Notes: generated from the sequence alone by a model not told the origin. Positions 23,651 to 37,246 are shown, numbered from the stretch's first letter. The stretch: DNA of 64,000 bases from Theropithecus gelada (GCF_003255815.1 NC_037669.1:129991215-130055214); one strand, 5' to 3'. Translations and numbers: made by a program.

Positions 23651-24374
23651 GTCAGAGGGGACCAGGGCACTAGGCGAAGAAAGGATGAAGCCCATCTCCT
23701 TTGGCCTCCCCCAATCCCCCAAACAACTCAGGGGATTTCTTGGACATTACAGAATTCTGCAGGCTATAGATACTTGGGCATGATGAAATAGCTCATCCCT
23801 TACATCACCCAATAAAGGAAACTAAGGCAGCTAAGACCCACTCCCTAACTTGGGAACTAGAGGCTAAAAGGGCCTTTGATCCATTAAAATAAGCCTTTCT
23901 GAGGCATCAGCCCTTAGTCTTCCTACTGGGGAGACATTCAATCTTTTGTTTTAGAAACGAAGGAAATGGCCCTGGGAGTTCTAACCCATGCCTGAAGGTG
24001 AGCCCAGCAGCCTGTAGGCTACCTAAGCAAGGAGCTTGATTTGGTAGCTAAAGGATGGCCAGTCTGTCTCTGGGCAGTTGCAGTGGTAGCTTTGCTGGTA
24101 CTGGAGGCTACTAAGTTAACCATTTTTACCCCACATAATGTGGCAGGACAGCTGTCTTCTAATGGCAGTCTCTGGGGAATGGACAACTGGCTTCTCAAAT
24201 ATCAAGCTCTGCTATTAGAGGGATCTGCAGTTCAGTTAAGACCCTGTCCCTCCCTAAACCCAGCCAGCTTCCTCCCAGAGGAAGCCAGGGAGCTTGAACA
24301 TGACTGAGAGCAGATAGTAGTAGAAACCTATGCACCCAAAGAGGAACTCAAAGAAACCCCCTTAGAGAATCCAG
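23651..24374 (+). pseudogene. ERV pol thumb/connection region, degenerate
   Basis: Between RT and RNase H and of normal length. Pieces such as 'GFLGHYRIL' (near 23735) and 'CLWAVAVVALLVLEATKLT' (near 24060-24115) match the thumb and connection of gamma-type pol. Stops occur in all frames. Confidence 0.75.
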
Positions 24375-24800
24375 ACTAGACTCTCTTTATGGATGGAAGT
24401 TCCTTTGTAGAGCAAAAGATACATAAGGTAGAGTATGCAGTAGTCACTCTGAATGATATTACTGACAGCATACCTCTCTCCTTGGGCACAAGTGCTCAAC
24501 TAGCTAGTTGCCTTCATAAGGGTGCTTGAATTAAGCAAGGGGAAAGCAGTTAATATTTATACTGATTGTAAGCATGCTTTCCTAGTCTTCAATGCCCATG
24601 ACACTATCTAGAAAGAGAGGGACTTTCTCATGGCCAATTGTTCTCCCACTACCTACCATCAGGAAATTAATAGACTATTATCCTCAGTCTTCCTTCCATG
24701 TGAAGTGGCAGTAATACTTTGTAAAGGCCACCAAAGGGGGACAGACAAAATAGCCAAGGAAATAGGATGGCAGACCAGCTAAATTGGCAGTGAAAGGGCC
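24375..24800 (+). pseudogene. ERV RNase H remnant
   Basis: RNase H would remove the RNA strand during reverse transcription. 'LFMDGSSFV' (about 24382-24410) holds the first acidic residue, and 'YTDCKHAF' (about 24558-24582) holds a later Asp. 'KERDF', 'AVILCKGHQRG' and 'DKIAKE' follow in order. A stop lies just before the first motif, and others follow. Coding length is otherwise normal. Confidence 0.82.
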
Positions 24801-26025
24801 CCAGATTTCTGATTCCCTTGAGGCTCCTCTAATCTGGGAGGGATCCATAAAAGAAATAAAATCTCAACCTTCCTCCATGGAGACAGAATGGGCTACCTCT
24901 TGGGGATACACACTTCAGTCCTCGAGATGGCTGCAAGTGGAGGATGCAAAGCTTCATCTACCAGCTTTCAGCCAATGGAATGTTCTTAAAATCCTCCACC
25001 AGGCCTTCAATTTAGGTGAGAATAAAACCTATCAAGTGGCCCAAAGTTTGTTGTCAGGTAAAAATCTGCTAACAACGGGCAAATAAGTCATTAATGCTTG
25101 TGAGACATGCCATAAAATTAATCCCCTCAATAGACGGCTTCTCCCCACTGAAACCCAAAGAACAAGAGATGACCTAGGGGAAGACTGAAAGACACATTTC
25201 ACACATCTGCCAAAGACAAGGGGCATCCAGCACCTCCTAGTATGGGTAGATACCTTCACTAACTAGGTAGAAGCTTTTCCATGTTGAACAGACAAAGCCT
25301 CTGAGATGACAAAAGTACTGATTAATAAAATAATTCCTTATTTTGGACTTCCTAAATACATCCAGAGTGATAATGCCCCCTTGCTCAAGGCAGCTGTCAC
25401 CAAGGGGGTCTCAAAGGCACTGGGTATACAATACCATCTTTATTGTGCTTGGAGACCACATTCCTCAGGAAAGGTAGAAAAGACAAATTATATTATCAAA
25501 AGGCTCCTCAGAAAACTGTCTCAAGAGACTCATCTCCCCTGGATTACTCTTCTCCCCATAGCCCTACTACATGTTAGAAACACCCCTAAACAGCTGGATT
25601 TAAGTCCCTTCGAAATGATTTATGGATGGCCTTGTCTCAACAATGATTTCTTGCTAGGCCAAAAAAACCTCTGATTTAATTAACATATAACGTCTTTGGC
25701 CCATTTCCAACATGAACTGAAACAATGGGAGGCCCAATCCCATGAAATAGAGTCACCTCTATTCAATCCAGGGGACTTAGTACTGCTAAAGGCACTTCCT
25801 TCTTTTTCTCCCTCTCTAGGCCTGGAATGGGAGAGACTTTACACTATACTTCTTTCTACTCCTATGGCAGTAAAGGTCACTGGAACACATTCTTGGATTA
25901 ATTATACTCAAGTAAAGGCCTGGAAAACTGACAAGATTACCTCTGCTGATGCAGGAGAGCACCTGAAGTACCAGAGTGAAGAAATCAGGGACTTTAAGCA
26001 AAAATTCACAAAAGATAACTGTTAA
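24801..26025 (+). pseudogene. ERV integrase remnant, zinc, core and C-terminal domains
   Basis: Integrase would join proviral DNA to the host. The CC half of the zinc-binding motif (NACETCH, near 25095) is visible. The three acidic core residues are all still encoded: Asp in 'VWVDTFT' (~25238-25258), Asp in 'IQSDNAP' (~25360-25380) and Glu in 'SGKVEKTN' (~25465-25488). A TAG at about 25263 and other stops separate them. The longest clean stretch is 25306-25674. The C-terminal part (25696-26025) has 'GDLVLLKAL' and 'LYTILLSTPMAVKV', typical of gammaretrovirus-like integrases. Not functional. Confidence 0.88.
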
Positions 26026-26525
26026 TAGTTAACACTCTATGGATACCCTATGCTTACTGTTCTCATCTTTGTTCTGTTCCTTATCATAAGGCATCTTTGT
26101 CAAGGACTCCTTAATCCTGAACTCTCAAGAGATTATTTACTACCCTAAACAGTTATTTCTCTTTAAAACTTTGACTGCCCATATAAGATACAATTTCTTT
26201 CACCAGCATGAAACAGCAATAGCCACAACATTGTTTCCAGAATGATTAGTCTATTTTACCTCTTCCGTTATCTTTGGCACTAATTATTTTTGTTCATATA
26301 TTTAATCTCCTTGTAAAAATTGTTTCTTCTTGCATAGAGGCCATCAAACTCCTAGCTGTCCTGCAACTGGAGCCTCAGATCTTGGCTCCTTTTTTACTGG
26401 GGACCCTTAGATAGGACTCTGAGAGAGATCTGATTGCTGTTTCCCCCAAAGCAATGTCTCCTGTCAGCATGAAGTAGTTAATAGCAGTCATTGTCCTCAT
26501 CCTAATGACAGTTAGGTGTACCTCT
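26026..26525 (+). pseudogene. ERV env remnant, almost entirely deleted
   Basis: Only about 500 bases separate integrase and the 3' LTR, where a full env needs well over 1.5 kb. The last part (about 26340-26480, 'IKLLAVLQLEP') could be the end of a transmembrane subunit, but this is weak. No surface-subunit text is recognisable. Confidence 0.5.
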
Positions 26526-26538
26526 TCAGAAGTGGGAT
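26526..26538 (+). promoter_or_regulatory. Candidate polypurine tract before the 3' LTR
   Basis: 'agaagtgggatt' directly upstream of the 3' LTR start at 26539 is in the right place for the plus-strand primer. It is interrupted by T, so it is eroded. Confidence 0.5.
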
Positions 26539-27771
26539 TGGTGGCTGCAGTGGCCTGTCTAGAGTGGCCATTGCAAAGACACTGGCTGCAGTTGGTGAGC
26601 CGTGTCCAGGGCTATGTACTCTAAAGAGCTGGCAGGAGCCCTATCACCTTCTGAGTTGGCAAGGCACGAGCCTTGCCCTCCTGGGCACAGCTGCAGCTGC
26701 CCAGCTATGGTCACAGACCTGGGCATCCCTGAACTTTCAATGTTCCAGGAAGCCACTCTGCCCCCTCTAGCTTGGAAGTGCCTGCTCCCACTGCCTGGCT
26801 TCTCTGTGCTCCTGGCATCCACTCCTATTCTGGAGCAAAGTTGAGGCCAAGCTTGGGCATTGTCACACAGCTGAGCCAGGTATGCACGTGCTCTTGGAGC
26901 AGTGCTGACACACCAGCCTCCTGTTTCCTAGACCCACTCCAGATTTTGGGTGCCAACAATCTCAGGAGGGAGGCCAAGGAGGGCTGAGGGCAGCTCAATG
27001 CAGGCCTGAAGGTGCCACTCAGCTCGAACAGCCTGGGCACTGTGGGCATCATGGACAACAGGTTAATGATGGCAGGATACTGACAGATCCCTGGTTGGAA
27101 AGGGGCAGGTCCCAGGTGAAGATCCACCTTCAAGCCAGGGACATTCTTAAGCATGCGTACCACGTTGTCAGTTCTATGTGGAGTCCGTGGCCAAGAGTGA
27201 GAAATTATAGTGCTTTTCTAGGCTTGCCCATGGCTGCCTATGGACCAATCAGCATGCACTTCCTCCCTTCTGGAGTCCATAAAAACCCTGAACTCAGCCA
27301 GACTCGAGCAGACGTCAGGACAACCTGCCTGCAGATAGGAGCTACCCACTTTGGGTCTCCTGAGAGCTGTATTGTTGTTCAGTGAAGCACCTCTTTGCCT
27401 TGCTCACCGTCCAGTTGTCTGCATACCTCATTCTTTCTGAACACAAGACAAGAATTTAAGACCCACAAATGGCAGGACTAAAAGAACTGTAACACAAAGA
27501 GGGCTGAAACACATCTCGCAGTTGCCATGTTGTGAGTAATGAAAAAGAGAGTAGAGCTGCCGCCCTTTGGGGAGCTCAGACCTACAGGTTTCCCAAGCCA
27601 AGGCTGTGACACCCTCTTTGGAGCTCTGCCGTTCCTGACTTTTCCAAGTTTCTGAGCACCATTGCATTCCCCCAGAGTTCACAGTGGAAGCTGCTTGCAG
27701 TACACTTTGTCCAGCCACAGCCTCGCACAGGGCCAGGGCCTGTGCCAGTGCCTGGAGTTGCCCACCCCACT
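26539..27771 (+). mobile_element. Class I ERV 3' LTR
   Basis: Parallels copy A at 18843: 'ggctgcagtggcctgtctag', 'gcacagctgcagctgcccag', 'ccataaaaaccctg' (TATA-like, ~27278-27285), 'acctgcctgcagataggagc'. The polyadenylation signal is changed to agtgaa (27381-27386). It carries the U5-side block missing from copy A and ends near 'gttgcccaccccac'. Flanking DNA beyond 27771 is not L1, unlike the left flank. Confidence 0.82.
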
Positions 27772-27878
27772 AAAATAATAAAGAATATTTCTGTTTAGGG
27801 GGAAGGCATTCTGTTCATTTCAGCATGCCTAGAAACACAGTTTTGGTACATGGCAGGGTGTAAAATAACAAAATGGCA
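27772..27878. other. Unique sequence between ERV and AluY
   Basis: No feature seen. It does not resemble the L1 that flanks the provirus on the left. Confidence 0.5.
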
Positions 27879-28172
<294 letters not shown>

Positions 28173-28184
28173 AACAAAATGGCA

Positions 28185-28866
28185 ACAGCCAATCTTTAAT
28201 CATACTTCTCCAGGAGGAGGCATAGTGCTGCACAGAGAACCCTAAATACAGAGCAATGGGGATGGGATCCAGTGCCTTCCACAGGCAGCAGAGGCCTCAG
28301 TGTTGTTAACAGTGAATGGGGACCAAAACAGATAATGAGGAAACTGTCAAAGACCACATAATAACTGTCAGAATTTGATCATGGCCATTCAGTGAAATAT
28401 TCTGAACAAAATAACCTGAACAAATTATGGGTCCTGCTAGCAGGAAAAATGAGTGACTTTAATTGTGAATAGCTGACAGTGAGGCTTGCCACAGGGAGGT
28501 CCTGAAGAGATCTTAACGTGTAAGAAGGGCCTAGACCCAGACAGCAAGTTTAGCAAATCTATTTTAGCAAATCTATTTGTAGCCCATATTTGAAATAGAA
28601 TGGAGAAGCATGTGTAGAGTGCTATTTAAGCTTAATGGCTATAGATATTAGTGTAAGTAAATAAGCACAAGAGAAATAATCTGAAAAATATACCCATAAG
28701 AAGAGCAAGAATATACGTGATGTTTATTTTCTGTTTTATTATTATCTAAATAATACTGATTAGTACTGTAAATATAAGAGAATGATAATGAGTTTTTCCT
28801 GACAAGCAGCATAATTTCTAAAACAAACAAAAACAGGAGCCCATTTTAGCAAACCGTACATAGGTA
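28185..28866. other. No recognised feature
   Basis: Unique-looking sequence. A 13-bp direct repeat 'tttagcaaatcta' lies near 28548-28577. No gene or RNA is supported. Confidence 0.45.
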
Positions 28867-29098
28867 TTAATAGTTAAGTTAAAAGGCTCTGAAGTCAGGT
28901 AATGCCAAGCCTGAATCTCACTTCTGCTACCCACTAAAAGTGTTACCTTGGACAAATTTTAGATCTTGGTCTCTCTTCTTCTGTAAAACAAAAATAATTA
29001 CTCCAATCTCTTAGATTATTGAATCAATTAAATGAAATAATATACTTAAATCATTTAACACAGAAGGTAGCTCATATTGAGAACTCAATGAATGAGCA
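28867..29098 (+). mobile_element. MIR, sense
   Basis: The MIR order is clear: 'ggctctgaagtcaggtaatg', 'tctcacttctgctaccca', 'gttaccttggacaaat', 'ttcttctgtaaaacaaa', 'gaatcaattaaatgaaataa', 'aactcaatgaatg'. Confidence 0.8.
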
Positions 29099-31601
29099 CA
29101 ATATATTATTAGTTTCACATTTATAAGCAACTAAATATAAACAAGTTATCCAGGTAGATATTTATCAGTATTAGAGAAGAATATTAAAACATTTTAGCTA
29201 GGAAGTATTTTATTGTTGTACATTGTGATTATCCCTTAGTCTATGTACATTGGTTATTAAGAAAACTTAATGTAAATACACATGCACACATGATCATAAA
29301 TGTGTGCAATTCCAAAGCTGGCAATTAGGAACAGGTTGAGTTCAGGACCTAAATTTATAACTAGGCCAGCAGCCTGGATAGTCTCCCATGTACAATTATT
29401 TCAATACCTCCTTTAGTTCTTCATCAAATTAATTATAAGGTTAATAATGCTACTTTATGCAAAGGCAAAGAGCCATTGGTTAATATTTGTAAGACACTCT
29501 GATATATTTTTAAAAACCTTACTATCCTAAGGAGGAGACAACTTAATTGTTTTACTTCTATAGCTTTTCATGGCATTTCACTTTGTTCTCAGCTTTTTTG
29601 GTTTTTCAGAGTCAGCCTGCCAAGGAAGTAGCATTCTAAAATAACTGTTTTCCTTTTTTCTTGTGTCAGTACCCTCCTCCTACAGTTAGTCACTATTCAC
29701 AATACAGAAACAAACAGACATCTATCTGAACCTCAGTATGAAGCATATGCAGTATAATGAATGGAAACAACTTTAAAAGGTCCTATGACTTTTACTTCAA
29801 GTTAGCAAATAGACAAAGCAAGAATATTATTCCTGAAGCTTAGAACTTTTTCAAAAAAGAGCCATGTTTCATTTCATCAGTAAAAGAGAAAAAATATATT
29901 TTCTATTTACTGTTTTTATGCACAATCATAGTACAGTGGTTCAAGAGTTCACTGGTTATCAGGCAAATTCAATGTGAGTTTTGTAGAAGCAGCTTCCCTC
30001 TATGTACATGACTTGGAATTGGGCACTTACACAGGAAAGTGTATTTTCTCAATCATGGCAGCTTAAATAACTCATGTTTCTTTTATTGAGTTTTTTATGT
30101 TGAATGGAGCCTTTTATCATCAGCTTCCTCCATCATTTCACAAGAGAGCTTTCCTTTTTCCCATTGGATTTCAGCATAGGTGAAAGTGGTAACTTAAATG
30201 TATTTAAATTGACTGACAAAACATGATTTGGTAAAAATCCATTAAAATAATCTCCCTAATGCCCTGATGCATTAAACATTTGCAGGTACACCTATATTGC
30301 AGGCAGGGAATGTGTTTATCTCCATTTTATGAATAGCCTTCAAAGGAGAAAAGGGAGCCTAGAAATTGACAGCTGGTCTAGAAGAATTTCCACATATTGA
30401 GTGCATGCTTGCACAAAGCTTTATTCTGTTTTTGTAGATAATAATGTGCCTCCTTAATTAGTTCTGGAAGGCATATATTGTAGACTGAATGTTACCTGGC
30501 AAGCATTCAAAAGATGTAAGTTTACATTTTATTTTTCTCTTTGGGGGAATATTCTTTAAGAAATGAAATTCATATATTAGAAAAACTATTCTCTTCGTAA
30601 AACATTAAAGGATTGCAACAATGAAATCTCTTTTTTGCCATTCTGTTTAATTAAAACCTAGCTTTGGAAAGCACAAGTACCTATAACTTAGGGTAGGTAT
30701 GAAATTTCTAATAGACAAACTAAAAAGTACTGAGTAAAACAAAATATCAAAGAACTACTAATAACCCAGGCTCTAGGAAATAGACCTATTAAAATGTTTA
30801 GTTGTATGTTATGAATACCTCCCAGCCCCACTGTGAATATTTTCACATAATGTGATTTCTATATCTAATATCTGATAAAAGAAAATAGTTGTTAGAATAA
30901 TTTTAAAAGATCACTAGTTTTATTAGAGTCATTTACCAATTTGGATGAACGAAAAATAAACATTTTCCAGTCATTGGTGTCTTTAAGATGCCAGTAAATC
31001 ACTACATCTGACAAAGGCGCACAAAGCTTACCTACTTTTCCTATTTGCATAATATATTCAGAATCATTTATATAGCATCCGTTATATTCATAATGATTTG
31101 GTTAAGTGCTATAGAAGTTGCAGAGGTAAATTGGGACTTGACTCTCGGTTTACAGTTTATTAGAATGTATGACCACTATAATAAACAACAATAAAATGGA
31201 CATTTTTTAAGACATAGTGGCTTACAGATGACAAGATAGTGAATATTTTCAACTAAGAATTATTGAACCTTTAGAAAGGTAATAAAAAAATCATTTAGAA
31301 AACAGGCAAAGAGCATTTAGCCTGACCGGATGTCATTGTCTTTGTTTGAGGAAGTGCAAGTAACTGAGTTTAGCTCAAATATAAGAGCATGAGAAGGTGA
31401 ATTGTGGAAAGTAATTTGGGAGTGGAAGAGGGAGTTTGAAACTAGATTAAAAAAAAAAAAACTTGAATACTTGACAAAGGCTTTAGAACTTTATTTCGTG
31501 GAGGAAAAAGACCAAAAATGGTTGCTCCTAATGGTGTAGTCAATAATTACTTTTTTTGTATGTGTGGAAAGTAAAGATTCTGAAAAGGTTCCAATTAACT
31601 A
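29099..31601. other. No recognised feature
   Basis: 2.5 kb of AT-rich unique-looking sequence with no frame above 60 codons on either strand. A stretch near 30290-30390 might be a very old MIR, but I cannot support it. Confidence 0.45.
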
Positions 31602-31884
31602 CAGTTGACCATTAAATAATATGGGTTTGAACTTTGAAAGTCCACTTATATGCAGACTTTTCAATAATATAGTCAGCCCTCTCTACCTCCATGTTCCATA
31701 TCCATAACCATACGTGGATTGAAAATACTGTATTCGTGGGATGCGAAACATGCATCTATGGAGGGCTGACATTTTGTATTCATGCATTCTACAGGGCTGA
31801 CTGCCAGATTTGAGTGTATGTGCAGATTTTAGTGTCCCCAGGGTGTTCTGGACCAAATTCCCTACAGATTTTGAGGGACAACTG
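31602..31884 (+). mobile_element. Tigger/pogo-type MITE (MER44-like), sense, both ends kept
   Basis: Starts CAGTTGACC and ends GGGACAACTG, near-inverse terminal repeats. Inside are 'gggtttgaactttgaaagtc' and 'gtcagccctctctacctcca'. The left flank is TA, as expected for pogo-type insertion; the right flank is CA, a likely decayed TA. Confidence 0.75.
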
Positions 31885-32864
31885 CATGCAGTGAATGAAA
31901 CTCAAGCTTAGAAGGGAAAACGAGCTTAGGTAAAATAAATTCGTTACTTAAAATCTGTTCTATTTGTTTGGGTACAGTTCTCTAAATGTGTGAATTACAC
32001 GATTATCACCTATATAAATAAACTGACGAAAGAAAATACGAGTACAGAACTTTTTGCAAAGACTATCACCGTGCAATCATCTGTACTCTAAAAGCAGAAG
32101 TATTTGAAAGAAAAATAACAAAACAAGAGAAAGCACTACTCAAAACACACAGATTGTAGGTTATTATAACAACTACATATGATGCTTGCAATTTTTTCTT
32201 TAGGAAAAAGAAAGGGATGAAATGCAATAAAGGAGCAATTATTTACAGGCAGAGTACCACTCAACCTTTCAATTACCAGTTATATCGTATGTGTTGTTCA
32301 TAAGGAGGTGGATTCATATTTCAGATGCCTGAGCTCTGCAATCTCAAGTGTAACTCTTTGAGTACAGGGATCAGGTTTCATATTTCTTCATATTTTGTAG
32401 CTATGACTAGTTTAACATTTTCACAAAGTTTATTATCCATAAACTTTCCATGAATTGAATGACTGTGATTTGTAAGAACATCAGAAGTCCTACCCACTCT
32501 AAAATCTGAAGGCCTTGCTGCACTGACTGTTATAATTACTTAATTCTTACATGCTTACAAACATGCAATTGCCATCTGGGAGGTGTGATAAAGTGACTTC
32601 TATAGAATGCAAACTCCACAAATTATTTTGGGAATAAAAGATTCTGTGGTCATAATGAGCTTAGAGAATGCTAAGTATAATGTTTTCATTCTGGTGGCAA
32701 TGTTTACCTTAACAATAATAAAGGATTTGAGAAGATGGTTTTCTTTAAATTCATATATTTCCAAATTATTTAAAGTTCATCTTTTTCAACCTTTCATACT
32801 GATCCATAAAAACACATTAGGAAATGTTCCGATCCAATGTCTTGTGGTACTGGGAAATAGAGTA
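31885..32864. other. No recognised feature
   Basis: AT-rich unique-looking sequence. The 86-codon frame at 32607-32867 has no domain and ends in the MIR. Confidence 0.45.
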
Positions 32865-33045
32865 TGATCTGATGGTTAAGAGCTTAGGGTTTACAGGCAG
32901 ATGGGTCTGCTAGTCACAAGCTCTGCAACCGTGGCCAAGCTACAATGATTTTTACTAAGCATCAGTTTCCTCACTTCACAATGTTGATAATATCTGTAAC
33001 TGTCCAATAAGTTTGTTATGAGTATTAAATAATATGCTTCCCAAC
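32865..33045 (+). mobile_element. MIR, sense
   Basis: 'ctgatggttaagagcttagg', 'cacaagctctgcaaccgtgg', 'catcagtttcctcacttcac' and 'gttatgagtattaaataat' follow the MIR order closely. Confidence 0.88.
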
Positions 33046-34689
33046 TACAGGTACAGATTGACACTCAGTTGCATCAGATATGATTGTTTTAACAATGAGA
33101 TAGATAAGTCCAGAGAGAGGAAGTAAATTCACCCAAGTTGCTAGTGTGTGCTCACCAACATAACCTTTGCCTCCCCTTGTTGACCAATTGGTTTGCTTGT
33201 GGTCATAATCAATTATGTAATCCATTGTCTAAGAGGGCCTTGAAACAATAAAAAAAGAAGACAGTTTATTGGTTATGGGGCACAGGGAAATATAAGAATA
33301 TGACTCATAAATTAAGAGGGTAAGTCTGGATAGGATATCCCCTGGGTGAGGTGGGGAGTAGAAGACAATTATTAGGTGACATAAATATTTTGAGAGGTTG
33401 GTTGTCTGGAATAAGTTTTAGATAGAATTGAAGGAAAAAAAATAAATAGGCTAGAAGCATACTGAAGACAATTTTTGCATTCTTCAAATTTTTATCTAGG
33501 TCTAACTCCATTATATATTTGCCTTTTTAAAAATTCACAATGTAATCCTTCTTATTTCTGGCTTTCTCTTTTCCAAATGCATTGCTTCTCAATGCTCTTC
33601 TCTTTCTTTTCCTTTTTTCTCAACTTCACTGATTCCCTGGCTACTTCAGGTTTGTGTGGTAGGACCTAGGTTACTCACACCTGAGATGTATCTGAGTTCA
33701 GACCTGCTTTAGCTCCTCAGTTATGATGACCTATCATACTGTGACTAGCAATGGATGACACTTGGTCTCACTGAGATTCTGGCCCAACTATCAAGCAGTA
33801 TACTATCTTCTAGCCATCTACAGAGATTAACTAAATTAGAGCAAGGCACTTACAAAGATCTTGTACAACACAAGGTAAACACTTGAGTGTGTACACGCAC
33901 ACACTCACACATACACTAAGGTGTTGTAGAGAAAAAAAGAGTGTAAGAAAATTAAACTCTATATGGCAATAGAAATACACAAAACATAAAACTGCAGATA
34001 TATTTATAGATTGTACACATTAATATTAAATGTGTTACCTAGAATCTCCTGAACAACATTAGACAGAAAAAAATTGCCATACTGGCTTCCATCTTTGACT
34101 GCCACATTGAAAGAAGGTTGGGACACCATATGTGTTACCTTGTTTATTAACTATGAACTAAATGTGAATATATTAAACAGTATTGTATTTAAATAATCTT
34201 TCTAGGTTTTCAGTTTACGAAGTCTCTTGAAGTAATTAGTCCCAAATTTTCTATTACATGTATAAGCAGAACTTTAAAAAAATTGTCTTTTATTGACTAA
34301 AACTAGTATACTTGAAAATTGTGAAAAGTTTTTATTCACTCTACATAAAATATTTTATATTCTATAAAAAATGATTTAAAGTCTTAATCTTTAGATATTT
34401 TAGGTCTAATAAATTTTTGATAGAAATACAATTCTATCACATTTTTCATATGCAGGTGTCTCAGCTTGAAGCATTTACTTTAGTAAGATGTAGCATTACA
34501 TAACACAAAAAGAAACCTTTAAGAATTTTTCTCTTCATCTCTTTCCTCAAATTCCTGCTCTTCCAAAAAACTGCCTCCATAAAGCTTTCACTTTCTCCAT
34601 TGGAAAACTCTAGCTCTTCCCAAGCTTCTTTCCTCAAAAACCCCTTTCTTCTCAAATTTGATTCTTCTTTCATCAGAATTACTTAATGC
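33046..34689. other. No recognised feature
   Basis: Unique-looking AT-rich sequence. A short CA-rich patch lies at about 33893-33917. Frames of 64-70 codons are not convincing. Confidence 0.45.
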
Positions 34690-35487
34690 CATCAAACTTA
34701 TTGTTTCCATTTGTTTTAAGATATTAGATTGTATTTTAAAGAAATCTTTATTTTTCCAAAACCACTGTACCCAACATCTTTTATTGAAACATAAACATAT
34801 TTTTACAATAGCAAAATTCCATGACTTTGCTATGTCACATGCTCAATTAAACAAGTTTCTGCATATGCATGATCTAATTAAGTCTTCCATTCTATTCCAA
34901 TATTCTACTTTTGTATCCCAGCACTTTTTAAATTGCTATAGTTTTATGGTATGTTTTAACATACGATAGAACTAGGCTATTTTTTTTCTCATGACTTTAA
35001 CAGCTTGGATTCATGTATTTTAAGGCTATGTTGTTAAGTGCATCCAAGTTCATGATGGTTACATCTTGTTTAAAATTATTATATGGGGCACATCTTGACT
35101 AACTTAGATTCTATTTTATCTGATACATGAGCTGACTGTTAGTAAGAAATAATATAACATATTTTTACTTATCAAAGTTTCAATATTTTGGTGTGATTTA
35201 TTTATAGAAGTGTCATTTATAGACAACATATTAGTGAATTTTAAAAAGCCAATTTGATAATCTTTAATAAATTAGTGTTTACTGATTACATTTAACATTT
35301 TCATTATTACAATATAACTTTTAGTTACTTAGAATTTAGCATTTTATTTTAACTTTTTAAATTTTGACAAAAATAGTATTATTAATACCATCCTTTAATA
35401 ATTGCTTAGTGACTACCCAGAGTATAAAAACTCAGTCTTTATAAGCTTAAAACTATGATACCTTTTCCGTTGGATTTTTTTCTTTTG

Positions 35488-35519
<32 letters not shown>

Positions 35520-36500
35520 TTGCATTGAGCTTATTTAAAAAAAAAAAAAACTTAGTTGGGAAAAAAATTCTAACTTGGCAATTATCTTCCTTCAGCACTT
35601 GAAAAATAGTTATTTTTTTTCTAGTTTTTACACTTGTTGAAGAAATGCCTATTATCAATGTAAATGCTACTTCTTTGCAAGAAATGTCTTTCTCTCTGGG
35701 AGATAATTGTAGTCATGAAATTTTTCTGTCATAATTTGTAATTTTGGAATGATTTGTCGAGTTGTGGGTTTATTTTTTATTTATTTTGCAAGGTATTCAA
35801 AGTGTTCTTTTATATGAAGTTTCTTGTGTTTCTTCCATTCTGAAAAACTGTCTGCTGTTATCTCCTCAAATATTTACTTTTCTAACCTTACTTCTATTTT
35901 CTACATCTGTTTTTTGCCAGACTTTGTCCCTTCATCTATCTTCTATGTTTCTTAAAACTCGTGTACATTTTGTCTTGTTCTCGCCTTGCATCCTGGATGA
36001 ATTCTGAGAACTATACTTTGCTTCACTAATTATTTTTTTTAATGGTGTCTAGTTTAGAGTTTACTTTTTATTTATTTCTTCAGGTTCTAAATGTGATTAA
36101 TTTCATTCTAAAGATGTGTAGATATGTATAGACATAGATATGAATATAGATACACACAAACATATGTTATATATGTGTATAAATGGCATGCATGTATATA
36201 CACACATGCATATGTGTGTATGTATGTTATACACACATATGTATCCACATTCTTGTCTGATTTTTGCTTGTTTTGCATCTTTATTTTTCTAGCAAATAAA
36301 ATTCATATTTCAATTACCTTTGTGAGTATTCTAAATACACTTATTTTAACTTTTTGCTGTCTTTTCTATAAAATTACTTTCATCTGGAATGAATTTAAGT
36401 ACAGCTTGTCTATTTTGTTGGTAACTTTTATCATTAGGTATATTTACGCACTTTGGAATTTGGAATTGCAGACTTATTTTTAATTTGTAATGCCTTTTCA
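34690..36500 (-). mobile_element. Old L1M/HAL1-type LINE, antisense, degenerate
   Basis: Read in reverse, several stretches match old L1 text: 'ggctatgttgttaagtgcat' (35024-35043), 'cagcttggattcatgtattt', and the run with 'ctgctgttatctcctcaaat' (35851-35870) followed by 'ccttcatctatcttctatgt'. It is heavily diverged and AT-rich, with no usable frame. Ends are approximate. The T-rich plus-strand frames (35762-36007, 36124-36483) are by-products. Confidence 0.6.
36118..36247 (+). repeat. Irregular TA/TG/CA-rich repeat
   Basis: A mix of 'tatgtgtg', 'acacacat' and 'atagata' units, alternating purine-pyrimidine for most of its length. Not a uniform microsatellite. Confidence 0.75.
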
Positions 36501-37246
36501 ATTGTTTTTGATGTTTTTTGTTTTACTATCCTATCATATGGCCCTGTAAATTAGTTTTGTGGTTTTATCTTACAATGTCATTCTAGATTTCTTTTTCCAC
36601 AATATTCTATAGCATATCTCAAATCCAGTTGCTGGGGATTACAAAAGGAGGGCCACAATTTTTACCTAGATGCAGAGCTACATCTTTGTCCTCCCACATC
36701 CTTAGGTCCATAGCTATCTATAAATCTGTAGCCCAGGAAAACATGTTAACAAGTTTTTAAAGTCACCATTTCTAAAGATTTCCACTCAACCCCTGACTTT
36801 CACCAGTGAGACCTGATCCAGTTTGTAGTCTTACAAAAAGTACTTTCTAGTGTGCCTTATCCTAAAGAGTTGGTTTCCAGATTTACCCTTCTTCTGAACC
36901 CATATCTACCAACTGTAAAGTTTCTGCCTACTCAGCATTTTGTGAGTCTGTTCTGTTTCGAGTCCATGTAAGTGTTTATTTTGATTTTGGGCTATTATGT
37001 TTTGTCTTTTTATTCTTATATTTTATCTATCATTGCTACGAGTTTGAAGGAAGAGTGCATCTGAGCGTAAACTAAGCCATCTTGTCCAGAAGAAATGGGC
37101 CTTTCTAATGCATCTTAATCTACCACCTTTCTTGTTTTTACTTTTTTTGGGTTTTTTTTTTTTTTTTCAATTTTAAGTTGGATAATGCCTAACTGAAACA
37201 AAACACCACCAACAACAACAAAATAGAAACTTGTCTCCTTACAAGG
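36501..37246. other. No clear feature; poly-T near 37149-37168
   Basis: Possibly further degraded LINE sequence, but I cannot align it with confidence. Confidence 0.4.

Noticed and set aside
21831..26025. Provirus with working gag-pol
   Set aside because: Stops, frame changes, an altered zinc knuckle, an altered RT catalytic box and large deletions in gag and env rule it out.
34658..34969. 103-codon plus-strand frame
   Set aside because: AT-rich, overlaps antisense old L1 sequence, no domain.
36124..36483. 119-codon plus-strand frame
   Set aside because: The first part is an alternating TA/TG repeat translated as Tyr/His/Val runs and the rest is T-rich antisense old LINE sequence.
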